Shown: positions 7,538 through 17,912, counted from the first letter of the stretch. The stretch is 64,000 nucleotides of DNA from Streptomyces sp. S.PNR 29 (GCF_030386795.1 NZ_JANUQM010000001.1:890254-954253); one strand, 5' to 3'. Numbers and translations: made by a program. The notes: generated by a model from the sequence alone, not told the origin.

Positions 7538-8326
7538 ATGAGTTCTCTGCTGCTCCTGACCAACGCCCTCCAGCCGTCGACGGAGGTGCTCCCCGCCCTC
7601 GGCCTGCTGCTGCACAATGTGCGCGTGGCCCCGGCGGAGGGACCCGCTCTCGTCGACACCCCCGGCGCCGACGTCATTCTCGTCGACGGCCGCCGCGACC
7701 TCCCGCAGGTGCGCAGCCTGTGCCAGCTGCTGCGTTCCACCGGCCCGGGCTGCCCCCTGATCCTGGTCGTGACGGAGGGCGGTCTTGCCGCCGTCACCGC
7801 CGACTGGGGCATCGACGACGTGCTCCTCGACACGGCGGGCCCCGCCGAGGTCGAGGCGCGGCTGCGGCTCGCCATGGGCCGTCAGCAGATCGTCAGCGAC
7901 GACTCCCCCATGGAGATCCGCAACGGCGACCTGTCGGTGGACGAGGCGACCTACAGCGCCAAGCTGAAGGGCAGGGTCCTGGACCTGACCTTCAAGGAGT
8001 TCGAGCTGCTGAAGTACCTCGCCCAGCACCCGGGCCGCGTCTTCACCCGCGCCCAGCTGCTGCAGGAGGTCTGGGGCTACGACTACTTCGGCGGTACCCG
8101 GACGGTCGACGTCCACGTACGGCGCCTGCGGGCCAAGCTCGGCCCCGAGCACGAGTCACTGATCGGCACCGTCCGGAACGTCGGTTATCGATTCGTCACC
8201 CCCGAGAAGGGCACCGCCGGCGACGAGGCGAAGGCCAAGGCAGGCTCCGGCAAGACCACCGCAGACGCGGACGAATCGGACGAGAAGGCCGCTCTGGACG
8301 CCGCCGAGGTCCGCGCCGAGGCGTGA
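7538..8326 (+). CDS. glnR: GlnR, nitrogen metabolism transcriptional regulator
   Basis: A 262-residue OmpR-type regulator, close to the roughly 267 residues I recall for Streptomyces GlnR. The N-terminal receiver-like domain starts [20 protein letters not shown] and is an atypical receiver with no partner kinase beside it. The C-terminal winged helix (about residues 130-225) includes '[20 protein letters not shown]' and '[20 protein letters not shown]'. The tail is Lys/Asp/Ala-rich. GlnR controls glutamine synthetase, ammonium transport and nitrate assimilation genes. ATG 7538 follows GAGGAGGA. It is divergent from the hydrolase and upstream of the LacI gene, as in other Streptomyces. Confidence 0.95.
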   Translation: MSSLLLLTNALQPSTEVLPALGLLLHNVRVAPAEGPALVDTPGADVILVDGRRDLPQVRSLCQLLRSTGPGCPLILVVTEGGLAAVTADWGIDDVLLDTAGPAEVEARLRLAMGRQQIVSDDSPMEIRNGDLSVDEATYSAKLKGRVLDLTFKEFELLKYLAQHPGRVFTRAQLLQEVWGYDYFGGTRTVDVHVRRLRAKLGPEHESLIGTVRNVGYRFVTPEKGTAGDEAKAKAGSGKTTADADESDEKAALDAAEVRAEA

Positions 8327-8410
8327 TCGGCGCTCGGGCAGGCGTTGCTCGCGCACATCAGAGCCGCATCCAAGCTCTGATACGCCCTGCCCAGAGCCGG
8401 TCCATCCGCG

Positions 8411-8422
8411 TAGACTCCGCGC
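8411..8422 (+). promoter_or_regulatory. Candidate leaderless promoter -10 of the LacI-family gene
   Basis: TAGACT at 8411-8416 lies six bases before GTG 8423. No ribosome site precedes the GTG, so a leaderless mRNA is likely. The -35 region is not recognisable. Confidence 0.4.
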
Positions 8423-9445
8423 GTGGCCAAGGTGACTCGCGATGACGTGGCGCGGCTGGCAGGGACCTCCACTGCCGTCGTCAGCTATGTCATCAACAAC
8501 GGACCCCGGCCGGTCGCCCCGGCCACGCGCGAGCGTGTCCTCGCCGCGATCAAGGAGCTGGGCTACCGGCCCGACCGGGTCGCGCAGGCGATGGCCTCGC
8601 GGCGCACGGACCTCATAGGCCTGATCATCCCGGACGCGCGCCAGCCCTTCTTCGGCGAGATGGCGCACGCGGTCGAACAGGCCGCCTCCGAGCGCGGGAA
8701 GATGGTGCTCGTCGGCAACACGGACTACGTCGCCGAGCGCGAGGTCCACTACCTGCGCGCCTTCCTGGGGATGCGGGTCTCCGGACTGATCCTCGTCAGC
8801 CACGCCCTGAACGACCTCGCCGCGGCCGAGATCGAGGCCTGGGACGCCCGGGTGGTCCTGCTCCACGAGCGGCCCGAGGCCATCGACGACGTCGCCGTCG
8901 TCACCGACGACCTGGGTGGCGCCCAGCTCGCCGTACGCCACCTGCTGGAGCACGGCTACGAGTACGTCGCCTGTATGGGCGGCACCGCCGAGACGCCCGC
9001 CGTCGGCGACCCCGTCTCCGACCACGTCGAGGGCTGGCGGCGCGCGATGCAGGAGGCCGGGCTCCCCACCGAGGGCCGGCTCTTCGAGGCCCCGTACAAC
9101 CGCTACGACGCCTACCGGGTGGCGCTGGAGGTCCTCTCCGGGCCCGACCGCCCGCCCGCCGTCTTCTGCTCCACCGACGACCAGGCGATCGGCCTGCTGC
9201 GCGCGGCCCGCGAGCTGCGCATCGACGTGCCCGGGGAGCTGGCGGTCGCCGGGTTCGACGACATCAAGGAGGCGGCGCTGGCCGACCCGCGGCTGACCAC
9301 GGTCGCCTCGGACCGGTCGGCGATGGCGCGGGCCGCCGTGGACCTCGTCCTCGACGACGGGCTGCGCGTCGCGGGCTCGCGGCGGGAGCGGCTGAAGGTG
9401 TTCCCGTCGCGGCTGGTGGTCCGCAGGTCCTGCGGCTGTGAGTGA
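8423..9445 (+). CDS. LacI family transcriptional regulator
   Basis: A 340-residue LacI/GalR protein. Residues 2-50 form the headpiece ('[36 protein letters not shown]', a standard LacI helix-turn-helix plus hinge helix), followed by a periplasmic-binding-like effector domain ('[22 protein letters not shown]' to '[20 protein letters not shown]'). Effector and targets are unknown; no sugar transporter or catabolic gene is adjacent, so it probably acts at a distance. The GTG start directly follows a -10-like box. It sits between glnR and the HtrA-like protease gene, a neighbourhood I recall as conserved in Streptomyces. Confidence 0.93.
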   Translation: MAKVTRDDVARLAGTSTAVVSYVINNGPRPVAPATRERVLAAIKELGYRPDRVAQAMASRRTDLIGLIIPDARQPFFGEMAHAVEQAASERGKMVLVGNTDYVAEREVHYLRAFLGMRVSGLILVSHALNDLAAAEIEAWDARVVLLHERPEAIDDVAVVTDDLGGAQLAVRHLLEHGYEYVACMGGTAETPAVGDPVSDHVEGWRRAMQEAGLPTEGRLFEAPYNRYDAYRVALEVLSGPDRPPAVFCSTDDQAIGLLRAARELRIDVPGELAVAGFDDIKEAALADPRLTTVASDRSAMARAAVDLVLDDGLRVAGSRRERLKVFPSRLVVRRSCGCE

Positions 9446-9581
9446 GCCCTCATCAGGCTTGATGAGAGCTCTCTGAGAGAGGTCGCCGACCTGCGAGAGG
9501 CGCCTTTATATCGGGCATACGAGGTTCTGCCGGGCTTCTCAGGGAGGACTCAGGAAGCTCTCATCCTCGGGCGACAAGCTC

Positions 9582-10673
9582 ATGGACATGACCGAGAGCT
9601 TCCGCCGCAGCGGCGAGTACGAGAACCCGTACACGAACCCCGATGAGGGCGCCCAGCAGCACGCTTCCTCGCCCGTGAACCCCGAGTGGCCGCCCCCGCC
9701 GGCGCACCCGCCCGTCCAGCCGGTCACCCCCGAGCCGGGCACCGCCGCCACCACCGTCCTGCCCACGGCCCCCACGGCCCCCGCGGCCCCCGCCGCTCCG
9801 GCGCCGAAGAAGCGGGCCCGCGGACCGGTCGCCCTGCTCGCTGCGGTGGCGATCGTGGCGGCGGCCATCGGCGGCGGAACCGCGTACGGCATCCAGGAGC
9901 TGACCGGCCAGGACACGGTGGCCTCCAGCTCCACCAGCACCAACGTGGTGCCGTCCGCCGACAAGGGCACGGTCGCCGGGGTCGCCAAGGCGGTCAGCCC
10001 GAGCATCGTCGAGATCAGCGCCACCTCGAACGCCGGTTCCTCCACCGGCTCCGGCGTGATCATCACCAGCGACGGCGAGATCATCACCAACAACCACGTC
10101 ATCTCCGGCGCCTCGCAGATCAAGGTGTCGACCAGCGACGGCAAGACGTACACCGCGAAGGTCGTCGGCACCGACAGCAAGAAGGACCTGGCCCTGATCA
10201 AGCTGGAGGGCGCCTCCGGCCTGAAGGCGGCGACCCTCGGCGACTCCAGCGGAGTGCAGGTCGGCGACGAGGTCGTGGCGATCGGCTCCCCCGAGGGCCT
10301 GACCGGCACCGTCACCAGCGGCATCGTCTCGGCGCTGAACCGTGACGTCACCGTCTCCACGGACGAGGGCCGGCAGCAACAGCAGCAGGGCGGCGGATGG
10401 CCGTTCGAGTTCGGCGGCCAGCAGTTCAACGGCGACACCGGCTCGTCCACGACGACGTACAAGGCGATCCAGACGGACGCCTCCCTGAACCCCGGCAACT
10501 CCGGCGGCGCGCTGATCGACATGAACGGCAACATCATCGGCATCAACTCCGCGATGTACTCCGCCGCGGGCTCCGGCTCCTCCGACGCGGGCAGCGTCGG
10601 CCTCGGCTTCGCCATCCCCATCAACACCGTCAAGGCCGACCTGGCCACGCTGCGGTCCGGCTCCACCACCTGA
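9582..10673 (+). CDS. Membrane-anchored HtrA/DegP-like serine protease
   Basis: A 363-residue protein. A Pro/Ala-rich cytoplasmic segment (residues 1-80) precedes one transmembrane helix (about 86-104, 'VALLAAVAIVAAAIGGG'), then an extracellular trypsin-fold domain with a visible triad: His172 in 'NNHVIS', Asp202 in 'KKDLALIK', Ser307 in GNSGG. It ends soon after the protease domain, so it lacks the C-terminal PDZ domain of typical HtrA. The family degrades or senses misfolded exported proteins. A 58-residue gene and a two-component system follow on the same strand, suggesting an envelope-stress group. ATG 9582 is used; ATG 9588 is also possible. Confidence 0.9.
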   Translation: MDMTESFRRSGEYENPYTNPDEGAQQHASSPVNPEWPPPPAHPPVQPVTPEPGTAATTVLPTAPTAPAAPAAPAPKKRARGPVALLAAVAIVAAAIGGGTAYGIQELTGQDTVASSSTSTNVVPSADKGTVAGVAKAVSPSIVEISATSNAGSSTGSGVIITSDGEIITNNHVISGASQIKVSTSDGKTYTAKVVGTDSKKDLALIKLEGASGLKAATLGDSSGVQVGDEVVAIGSPEGLTGTVTSGIVSALNRDVTVSTDEGRQQQQQGGGWPFEFGGQQFNGDTGSSTTTYKAIQTDASLNPGNSGGALIDMNGNIIGINSAMYSAAGSGSSDAGSVGLGFAIPINTVKADLATLRSGSTT

Positions 10674-10684
10674 AGGAACCCGTC

Positions 10685-10861
10685 ATGATCAAGCAGGTCC
10701 CGCACACGGCGCCCGGCACCGACCCGGCCGGCGTCGCCCTGGCCCTTCAGGTGGCGTACGAGCTGCACGCCCCGGTGACCCGGGCACCGGAGGTGGCGGT
10801 CACCGCCGCCGCCCCCGCGCGCCGGGCCGCCGCGCACCGCCGCCGTACCGTACGGGGCTGA
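10685..10861 (+). CDS. Small hypothetical protein (58 aa)
   Basis: A short ORF begins at ATG 10685, eleven bases after the protease gene, with AAGGA at a good distance, and ends before the response regulator gene. The product (MIKQVPHTAPGTD at the start, then an Ala/Val-rich middle and an Arg/His-rich end 'AAHRRRTVRG') has no membrane segment and no recognised domain. Its placement between the protease and the two-component genes suggests co-transcription. Expression is plausible from the ribosome site and codon bias; function is unknown. Confidence 0.6.
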   Translation: MIKQVPHTAPGTDPAGVALALQVAYELHAPVTRAPEVAVTAAAPARRAAAHRRRTVRG

Positions 10862-10944
10862 ACTCCTGACGCCCCCGCCCGCGACCGTGCGAGGCTGAGA
10901 GCGTCCACCAGCCCCGTCCCACCGCACCCGAGGAACCCCGAGCC

Positions 10945-11679
10945 ATGAGCCCCGCAGACGGCGACCGTGACCCCCAGCGCATCCTGATCGTCGACGACGA
11001 ACCGGCCGTGCGCGAAGCCCTCCAGCGCAGCCTCGCCTTCGAGGGATACGCCACGGAGGTCGCCGTGGACGGCGCCGACGCCCTGGAGAAGGCGACCGCG
11101 TACCGGCCCGACCTGGTCGTGCTCGACATCCAGATGCCCCGTATGGACGGCCTGACCGCCGCCCGCCGTATCCGCGGCGCGGGCGACACGACCCCCATCC
11201 TGATGCTGACGGCACGCGACACGGTCGGCGACCGCGTGACGGGCCTGGACGCCGGCGCGGACGACTACCTCGTCAAGCCCTTCGAACTCGACGAGCTGTT
11301 CGCCCGCATCCGGGCCCTGCTGCGCCGCAGCACCTACGCGGCGGCCGTGGCGGGCGCGGCCGAGGAGAACGACGTCCTCGCCTTCGCCGACCTGCGCATG
11401 GACCTCGCGACGCGTGAGGTCACCCGTGGGGGGCGGCCGGTGGAGCTGACCCGCACCGAGTTCACGCTGCTGGAGATGTTCATGGCGCATCCGCGCCAGG
11501 TCCTCACGCGTGAGCAGATCCTGAAGGCGGTCTGGGGCTTCGACTTCGAGCCGTCCTCCAACTCCCTGGACGTGTATGTGATGTACCTCCGCCGCAAGAC
11601 CGAGGCGGGCGGCGAACCGCGGCTCGTGCACACGGTCCGGGGCGTGGGGTACGTGTTGCGGCAGGGCGGCGCGGAGTGA
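10945..11679 (+). CDS. OmpR/PhoB-family response regulator
   Basis: A 244-residue response regulator: receiver domain at about residues 12-125 ('[18 protein letters not shown]', phospho-acceptor Asp61 in '[13 protein letters not shown]', Lys near 'DYLVKPFE') and a winged-helix output domain ('[20 protein letters not shown]', '[20 protein letters not shown]'). Its TGA overlaps the GTG of the sensor kinase gene, so the two are translationally coupled partners. The receiver resembles MprA-type regulators, which in mycobacteria answer envelope stress and control HtrA-like proteases; the HtrA-like gene just upstream fits that role. Confidence 0.94.
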   Translation: MSPADGDRDPQRILIVDDEPAVREALQRSLAFEGYATEVAVDGADALEKATAYRPDLVVLDIQMPRMDGLTAARRIRGAGDTTPILMLTARDTVGDRVTGLDAGADDYLVKPFELDELFARIRALLRRSTYAAAVAGAAEENDVLAFADLRMDLATREVTRGGRPVELTRTEFTLLEMFMAHPRQVLTREQILKAVWGFDFEPSSNSLDVYVMYLRRKTEAGGEPRLVHTVRGVGYVLRQGGAE

Positions 11680-13136
11680 GGAAGCTCGTACGCCGGCTGC
11701 GGTCCCTGCCGATCCGGGCACGGCTGTCGCTGCTGGTGGCGGCGGCGGTGGCGTTCGCGGTGGCGGCGGTTTCGGTGACGTGTTGGTTCATCGTGCAGGG
11801 GAAGTTGCTCGGCGAGATCGACGACGACCTGCAGTCGGGCGTACCGCCCTCGCTGCCGGCGGCCCAGGTGGCGGCCACGCTGAACAGCTGCCCCCAGTCG
11901 TCGTCGGAGTCGTTCCCGTTCGGCGTGCGGTTCAAGGGGTACGTGCAGGTGGTCCGGGCAGACGGCGAGGCCTGCCTCTACGGCGTCTCCACGGGTGTGG
12001 TGAAGGTCGCCGACAGCGACAAGGCCGTGGCCAGGAACCCGAACCCCCGTGTCGTCACGCTCCGCAACGGAACCGACGGCCAGGGCGACCCGGTGCGTGT
12101 CCTGACCACGGCACTCGTCGTCGACAGCCCCGACGGCCGGTACGTGGCCAAGGACGCCGCCCTGGTCATGGCGATTCCCCTCAAGGCCACCCAGTCCACC
12201 CTCAACGAACTCGCCCTGATCCTCCTCCTCGTCTCCGGCATCGGAGTGCTCGGCGCCGGCGCCGCGGGGCTCGCCGTCGCCCGCGCCGGTCTGCGCCCCG
12301 TCGACAAGCTCACCGAGGCCGTGGAGCACGTCGCCCGTACCGAGGATCTGAACGTCCGTATCCCGGTGGAGAACGACAGCGACGACGAGGTCGCCCGGCT
12401 CTCCCGCTCCTTCAACTCCATGACGTCGGCGCTGGCCAGCTCCCGTGAGCTGCAGCAGCAGCTGATCGCGGACGCGGGGCACGAGCTGCGCACTCCCCTG
12501 ACCTCGCTGCGTACCAACATCGAACTCCTCACCCGCAGCGAGGAGACCGGCCGCCCCCTCCCGGAGGCGGACCGCAAGGCGCTGCTCGCCTCGGTGAAGG
12601 CGCAGATGACCGAACTGGCCTCGCTGATCGGCGACCTGCAGGAGCTGTCCCGTCCGGAGAAGGGCCAGCACGCCGGCAAGGCGCAGATCGTGGCCTGGCA
12701 GGACATAGTGGACTCGGCCCTGCGCCGCGCCCGTCTGCGCGGCCCGGAACTGACGATCACGGCCGACGTGCAGCCGTGGTACGTCCGGGCGGAGCCGTCG
12801 GCGCTGGAACGGGCGATCGTCAACGTCCTGGACAACGCCGTGAAGTTCAGCCCCGAGGCGGGCACGATCGAGGTACGGCTCGCCGACGGCGTCCTGACGG
12901 TCCGCGACCACGGCCCCGGCATCCCCGCCGACGAACTCCCCCACGTCTTCGACCGCTTCTGGCGCTCGCCGAGCGCGCGGGCACTTCCCGGCTCGGGCCT
13001 GGGCCTGTCGATCGTGGCACGGACGGTGCAGCAGGCGGGCGGCGAGGTGACCCTCGCCCCGGCGGAGGGCGGCGGCACGGTGGTGACGGTACGACTGCCG
13101 GGGGCGCCTGTGGCTCCGCCGGAGTTGCCGGCGTGA
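11676..13136 (+). CDS. Sensor histidine kinase, MprB-like
   Basis: A 486-residue kinase. Two transmembrane helices (about residues 13-35 and 180-205) flank an extracytoplasmic sensor region of about 140 residues; then a HAMP segment ('[17 protein letters not shown]'), a dimerisation/phospho-acceptor helix with His269 in '[12 protein letters not shown]', and an ATPase domain with '[10 protein letters not shown]', 'DHGPGIP' and 'GSGLGLSIV' boxes. It starts at GTG 11676 inside the stop of the response regulator gene. The group protease-small protein-regulator-kinase suggests envelope-stress sensing; the signal is not known. A hairpin at 13227-13250 probably ends the transcript. Confidence 0.93.
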   Translation: MRKLVRRLRSLPIRARLSLLVAAAVAFAVAAVSVTCWFIVQGKLLGEIDDDLQSGVPPSLPAAQVAATLNSCPQSSSESFPFGVRFKGYVQVVRADGEACLYGVSTGVVKVADSDKAVARNPNPRVVTLRNGTDGQGDPVRVLTTALVVDSPDGRYVAKDAALVMAIPLKATQSTLNELALILLLVSGIGVLGAGAAGLAVARAGLRPVDKLTEAVEHVARTEDLNVRIPVENDSDDEVARLSRSFNSMTSALASSRELQQQLIADAGHELRTPLTSLRTNIELLTRSEETGRPLPEADRKALLASVKAQMTELASLIGDLQELSRPEKGQHAGKAQIVAWQDIVDSALRRARLRGPELTITADVQPWYVRAEPSALERAIVNVLDNAVKFSPEAGTIEVRLADGVLTVRDHGPGIPADELPHVFDRFWRSPSARALPGSGLGLSIVARTVQQAGGEVTLAPAEGGGTVVTVRLPGAPVAPPELPA

Positions 13137-13144
13137 CATCGGGT

Positions 13145-13196
13145 GTGGCGCCGAGTGGCGCCCACCTGGTGCCACATGGTGCCACATGACGCCACT
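13145..13196. promoter_or_regulatory. Array of five ~10-bp repeats (TGGYGCC type)
   Basis: Five near-identical units lie in phase: TGGCGCCGAG (13146), TGGCGCCCAC (13156), TGGTGCCACA (13167), an exact copy at 13177, and TGACGCCACT (13187). Spacing of 10-11 bp puts each unit on the same helix face. The same TGGTGCCA half-site forms the palindrome just before the ribbon-helix-helix gene at 13353. The array is probably an operator for that protein, by position and sequence. Confidence 0.55.
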
Positions 13197-13226
13197 CCCT
13201 ACTCTCAAGAGCGGATGAACGCGCGC

Positions 13227-13250
13227 GGCGCCACGATGACTCGTGGCGCC
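13227..13250 (+). terminator. Rho-independent-like terminator after sensor kinase
   Basis: A ten-base perfect stem (13227-13236 and 13241-13250) with a four-base loop is followed by CTTTTCACATTT, the closest to a T tract in this area. It would end the protease/two-component transcript. Its arms also contain the TGGCGCC motif of the neighbouring operator-like sites. Confidence 0.7.
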
Positions 13251-13302
13251 CTTTTCACATTTCTGCAGGTAGAGCGACTGACGGCGGGTCCGCAGTATCC
13301 GA

Positions 13303-13343
13303 GGTGCCATGCAGGCTTGCGGATGGCACCACTGTGGTGCCAT
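13303..13343. promoter_or_regulatory. Palindromic operator candidate before RHH gene
   Basis: A 21-bp perfect palindrome at 13323-13343 (ATGGCACCAC, centre T, GTGGTGCCAT) is preceded by another half-site GGTGCCAT at 13303-13310. It ends 10 bases before ATG 13353, where a bound protein would block transcription or translation initiation. The half-sites match the repeat array at 13145-13196. Confidence 0.65.
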
Positions 13344-13352
13344 GATGACGCC

Positions 13353-13871
13353 ATGGATCTCACCCCGTATGTCGACGCCCTCCGCCGCGAACTCGCGGTG
13401 GCCGCCGAAGCCGGCGGCGACGAAGCCCGCGAGCTGGCCGAGAGGCTCACCGCTCCCCTGGAGTCGGCGACCCGGCTGACCATGCTCAACGTGCTCTCCG
13501 CCGCGATGGACGAGATCACCCGCGAACTCGCCCCCGGCTCGGTCGACGTACGGCTGCGCGGGCTCGACCCCGACTTCGTGGTGACGCTGCCGCCCGCCGA
13601 CGGCGGCCCCGTGGCAGCGGCCGCCGCGCCCGCCGAACCGGTCATGGCGCAGGCTCCCGCCGACGGTGACGAGGGCGGCACCGCCCGCGTCAACCTGCGT
13701 CTGCCCGCCCACCTCAAGGCCCGCGCCGAGGAGGCCGCGAACCGCGAGGGCCTGTCGGTCAACGCGTGGCTGGTGCGTGCCGTGTCGGCCGCGGTCGACG
13801 GCGGCGCCGCGCCGCGTACGACGCAGAAGACCCAGACCGTCGGACAGAGCTTCACGGGCTGGGTGCGCTAG
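13353..13871 (+). CDS. Ribbon-helix-helix (HicB/Arc-like) DNA-binding protein
   Basis: A 172-residue protein. The N-terminal 110 residues are acidic and helical ('DALRRELAVAAEAGGDEARELAERL'), with an Ala-rich linker; residues about 112-145 match an Arc/HicB-type ribbon-helix-helix ('ARVNLRLPAHLKARAEEAANREGLSVNAWLVRAV'), a dimeric DNA-binding fold that reads the major groove through a beta ribbon. The tail is basic and Gln/Thr-rich. No toxin partner adjoins it. The DUF4097 gene follows by 82 bases and may be its target. Repeated TGGTGCCA sites upstream suggest autoregulation. Confidence 0.85.
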   Translation: MDLTPYVDALRRELAVAAEAGGDEARELAERLTAPLESATRLTMLNVLSAAMDEITRELAPGSVDVRLRGLDPDFVVTLPPADGGPVAAAAAPAEPVMAQAPADGDEGGTARVNLRLPAHLKARAEEAANREGLSVNAWLVRAVSAAVDGGAAPRTTQKTQTVGQSFTGWVR

Positions 13872-13953
13872 CAGCGTCCACGCCCGCACCACTTCACCCA
13901 CAGCACGTCCCACCAGCGGGGACGCCCCAACGAGTCAAGAGGACGGGACAGCC

Positions 13954-14796
13954 ATGCCTTCTTTCGACACTCCTGAAGCGATCTCGGCCACCGCGTACGT
14001 GGCGGCCGGTTCCATCCAGTTCACCGCCACCGACCGCCTCGACACGGTCGTCGAGGTGCGGCCCCGCGATCCGAAGAAGGACCTGGACGTGCGGGCGGCC
14101 GAGCAGACCGAGGTCACGTACGCGAGCGGCGTACTGACCGTCCGGACGCCCAAGTCCAATCTGTTCGGCCGCACCGGCACCGTCGACGTGGCGGTCGAAC
14201 TGCCCACGGGCTCGCGCGTCGACATGACCGGCGCCTGGGCCCAGGTGCTCGGCGAGGGCCGGCTCGGCGAGGTCCGTGTGAAGGTGTCCTCCGGCGACGT
14301 CCGCCTCGACACCACCGGCCCGCTGAAGCTGACCGCGTCCCACGGCTCGATCACCGTGGACCGCGTCGAGGGCATGGCCGAGATCACCACCAGCTCCGGC
14401 AGCCTGCGCGTCGGCTTCGTCGACGGCCCCGCCGTCCTGAAGAACTCGCACGGCACCACGACCGTCGACGCCGCGACCGGCGAACTGCGGGTGAGGGGCG
14501 CCAACGGCGACATCGAGATCCGGCGCGCCGAGGACTCGGTCACCGCCACCACCGCCCACGGCACCCTGCGCGTCGCCGACGTCGCCTCCGGCACCGTCCA
14601 GTTGGAGACCAATTACGGCGCCATCGAGGTCGGCGTCCGCGAGGGCACGGCGGCCTGGCTCGACGTCCAGTCGGTTTCCGGCCAGGTGCGCAACGCGCTC
14701 ACCGCGTCCGAGGCCCCCGAGAAGACCGAGGACACCGTGACGGTCCGCGCCCGTACCCGGTACGGCAACATCGACATCCGCCGCGCCAAGGCCTGA
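13954..14796 (+). CDS. DUF4097 beta-helix-like protein (paralogue 1)
   Basis: A 280-residue protein made of many short strands spaced 15-20 residues apart ('GSITVDRVEGMAEITTSSGSL', 'GDIEIRRAEDSVTATTAHGTL'), matching the DUF4097 right-handed beta-helix family (polymer-forming bactofilin-like). It begins MPSFDTPEAISATAYVAAGS and has no signal peptide or membrane segment. Function is not defined in the family. AGAGGA precedes ATG 13954. A DrrA-type ABC ATPase gene follows by 65 bases, suggesting an operon regulator-DUF4097-exporter. A paralogue starting MQKFDTPSPVTAVLDIPAGR lies at 19447-20118. Confidence 0.88.
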   Translation: MPSFDTPEAISATAYVAAGSIQFTATDRLDTVVEVRPRDPKKDLDVRAAEQTEVTYASGVLTVRTPKSNLFGRTGTVDVAVELPTGSRVDMTGAWAQVLGEGRLGEVRVKVSSGDVRLDTTGPLKLTASHGSITVDRVEGMAEITTSSGSLRVGFVDGPAVLKNSHGTTTVDAATGELRVRGANGDIEIRRAEDSVTATTAHGTLRVADVASGTVQLETNYGAIEVGVREGTAAWLDVQSVSGQVRNALTASEAPEKTEDTVTVRARTRYGNIDIRRAKA

Positions 14797-14861
14797 GCGC
14801 CCCGCCCCCTTCTGGCCCGGCCCCATCCCCCACCCACCTCAGCCTCCGAACGGAGAGCTTC

Positions 14862-15859
<998 letters not shown>

Positions 15860-15863
<4 letters not shown>

Positions 15864-16678
15864 GCTCCCCCCTGGCTCCCACCCGCCCGACCCGGCTCTC
15901 CCTCGCCGTGCGCGACTCGGCCACGATGCTGCGCCGCAATCTGCTGCACGTGCGGCGCTACCCGTCCCTGACGCTGAATCTGCTGCTCACGCCGGTCATG
16001 CTGTTACTGCTCTTCGTCTACATCTTCGGGGACGTGATGAGCGCCGGGATCGGGGGCGGCGGGGGCGGACGGTCCGAGTACCTCGCGTATCTCGTCCCGG
16101 GCATCCTGATGCTGACCATCGGCGGCACCACGATCGGCAGCGCGGTGTCCGTCGCCATGGATATGAACGAGGGCATCATCGCCCGCTTCCGTACGATGGC
16201 GATCCACCGAGGGTCGGTGCTCATCGGGCACGTCGTCGGCAGCGTGCTGCAGTGCGTGATGAGCGTGCTGCTCGTCGGGGCCGTCGCCGTGGCCATCGGC
16301 TTCCGGTCCACCGACGCCACCGCCCTGGAGTGGCTGGCGGCGGTCGGGCTGCTGGCCCTCGTCTCCCTGGCCCTCACCTGGATCGCCGTCGGCATGGGCC
16401 TGTCCAGCCCCAACGCCGAGGCGGCCAGCAACAACGCCCTGCCGCTGATGGTCCTGCCCCTGCTGTCCAGCGCCTTCGTGCCGGTCGACGCGATGCCGGG
16501 CTGGTTCCGGCCCATCGCCGAGTACCAGCCCTTCACCCCGGCCATCGAGACCCTGCGCGGACTGCTCCTCGGCACGGAGATCGGCCACAACGGGTGGCTG
16601 GCCGTGGCCTGGTGCGTGGGCCTGGCCGCCCTCGGCTACGCCTGGTCCACGTCCCTGTTCAACCGCGACCCGAAGTAG
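15860..16678 (+). CDS. DrrB-type ABC exporter permease (ABC-2)
   Basis: A 272-residue ABC-2 permease with six predicted helices. The N-terminus is cytoplasmic and ends 'RRYPSLTLNLLLTPVMLLLL'; a glycine-rich loop (GIGGGGGGRSEYLAY) follows the first helix. The characteristic 'QPFTPAIETLRGLLLG' segment near the C-terminus and 'P-LPLLSSAFVPVDAMPGWF' are ABC-2/DrrB hallmarks. It pairs with the ATPase encoded just upstream through an ATGA overlap. Substrate is unknown. A hairpin at 16702-16742 closes the transcript. Confidence 0.92.
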
Positions 16679-16701
16679 GGTCCGGCAACTCGCCCCACCC
16701 C

Positions 16702-16742
16702 AGGGCGGCGTACCCCGACGCGGTGTCGGCGTGCGCCGCCCT
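16702..16742. terminator. Hairpin terminator 1 flanking XRE/DUF397 pair
   Basis: 18-base arms (16702-16719, 16725-16742) with two mismatches and a five-base loop lie between the convergent permease and DUF397 genes. The sequence GGCGGCGTAC-CCGACG-GGTGTCGG is almost the same as the hairpin at 18253-18293 on the other side of the XRE/DUF397 region. Confidence 0.8.
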
Positions 16743-16757
16743 GTCGGCGTTCACGGT

Positions 16758-16955
16758 TCATGCCTTGAGCTGCGACAGGAACGACGCCCAGGGGGCCGAC
16801 CCGAACACCAGCACCGGGCCGTGGGGGACCTTGCTGTCGCGGACGGGGACTACGCCCGAATAGCCATCGGCGACCTCGACGCAATTGTTGGCTCCCCCGT
16901 CGCTGTAGCTCGACTTGCGCCACACAGCGGTGGTGAGGTCGGAGGTGTTCGTCAT
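16758..16955 (-). CDS. DUF397 protein
   Basis: A 65-residue protein with the complete DUF397 pattern: 'VWRKSSYSDGGANNCVEVAD', 'VPVRDSK' and 'PVLVFGSAPWASFL'. Such proteins are encoded in many copies in Streptomyces directly behind an XRE regulator with a DUF5753 tail; in the WhiJ/BldB-type systems they work with the regulator in developmental control. The ATG at 16955 overlaps the stop of the XRE gene (ATGA), with GGAGGAG upstream inside that gene. The two products very probably interact; the target genes are unknown. Confidence 0.93.
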   Translation of the reverse strand: MTNTSDLTTAVWRKSSYSDGGANNCVEVADGYSGVVPVRDSKVPHGPVLVFGSAPWASFLSQLKA

Positions 16956-17776
16956 GATCTGTACTCCTCCAGTACGTCCCTGATGAAGGCGAGCGAGTCG
17001 GGCGGGGACAACGCCAGGTCGCGAAGCCGATCGTAGGACGATCGCTCCCGAAGAACCGCGTCCGGATCCTCGATCAGCCGGCCGCTGCTGTTGCCTTCCG
17101 TGTAGGCAACAGTGCTTCCATCCCTCTGCCAGAGCAGCGTCAGCGATCCGTTCATATGATGGTGCGCTCCCGCCGAGAACGGCAGTACCTGGAGCGCCAC
17201 GTTGGGCCACAACGCGGCGGTCTCAAGATGAATCAGCTGGTCCTGCCAGGTCTTGCCCCGGGCAGCGGGACGTCGGAACGCGAACTCGTCCACGATGATG
17301 CGGACTTCAGGCTCCGGCTTCTGCCGCAGCAGATACTGCCGCCCGAGCCGTGCCGCCACCTGTTCCTCGACGGCGTCGTCACCGCCGGCCGTTGTCTGAG
17401 CCCCGGACAACACCTCCCGGGCGAAGTCCTCGATCTGGAGAAGTCCTGGAATCCCCAGCGAGAAGACCCACATGATCCGAGCCGTCGCCTCCAACGCCAT
17501 GTACTCCTTGTACTGGTCCTTGAACGCGTCCAGCCGAGCCGCCTTCCAGTGGCTCAAGAGCAGGTCACCGGTGCCGTAGTACCCGTCCAGGTCCTCCATG
17601 ACCGTCACCTTGGACAGCCGCTCCCCCGACTCCAGCCGGCTCAGATAGCTCTTCTCGTATCCGGTCTCGTCGGCCAACTGCCCCAGTGACTTCCCGGCCT
17701 TCTCCCGCAGCACCTTGAGCGTCTGCCCGAGCATCGCTCGCCCGGAAACCGGCTGAGCGTCAACCTTCTCGCCCAC
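16952..17776 (-). CDS. XRE family regulator with DUF5753 domain (WhiJ-like)
   Basis: A 274-residue protein: an XRE helix-turn-helix at about residues 15-70 ('LGQTLKVLREKAGKSLGQLADETGYEKSYLSRLESGER') followed by the DUF5753 domain ('MEDLDGYYGTGDLLLSHW', 'IPGLLQIEDFAREVL', 'LPFSAGAHHHMNGSLTLL', 'LSPPDSLAFIRDVLEEYR'). This is the WhiJ-like architecture abundant in Streptomyces. GTG 17776 is selected because GGGGAGGGG lies just upstream; a TTG at 17812 would add twelve residues. It is followed by its DUF397 partner and is divergent from a pair of small genes at 17913. Confidence 0.92.
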   Translation of the reverse strand: MGEKVDAQPVSGRAMLGQTLKVLREKAGKSLGQLADETGYEKSYLSRLESGERLSKVTVMEDLDGYYGTGDLLLSHWKAARLDAFKDQYKEYMALEATARIMWVFSLGIPGLLQIEDFAREVLSGAQTTAGGDDAVEEQVAARLGRQYLLRQKPEPEVRIIVDEFAFRRPAARGKTWQDQLIHLETAALWPNVALQVLPFSAGAHHHMNGSLTLLWQRDGSTVAYTEGNSSGRLIEDPDAVLRERSSYDRLRDLALSPPDSLAFIRDVLEEYRS

Positions 17777-17912
17777 GTCACCCCTCCCCGTTGCCTGCGC
17801 GCCAGACAACACCGAACCTCTTCCGCAGCGTACGCGCGATCAGTGACCATCAAGGCACGAACGGTAATCACCGCTCGTCAACCACCCTGCTCACCCCCTG
17901 AAGGGCACCGCC

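Noticed and set aside
13353..13871. HicAB toxin-antitoxin system
   Set aside because: The RHH part resembles HicB, but no short double-stranded-RNA-binding-like HicA gene adjoins it on either side.
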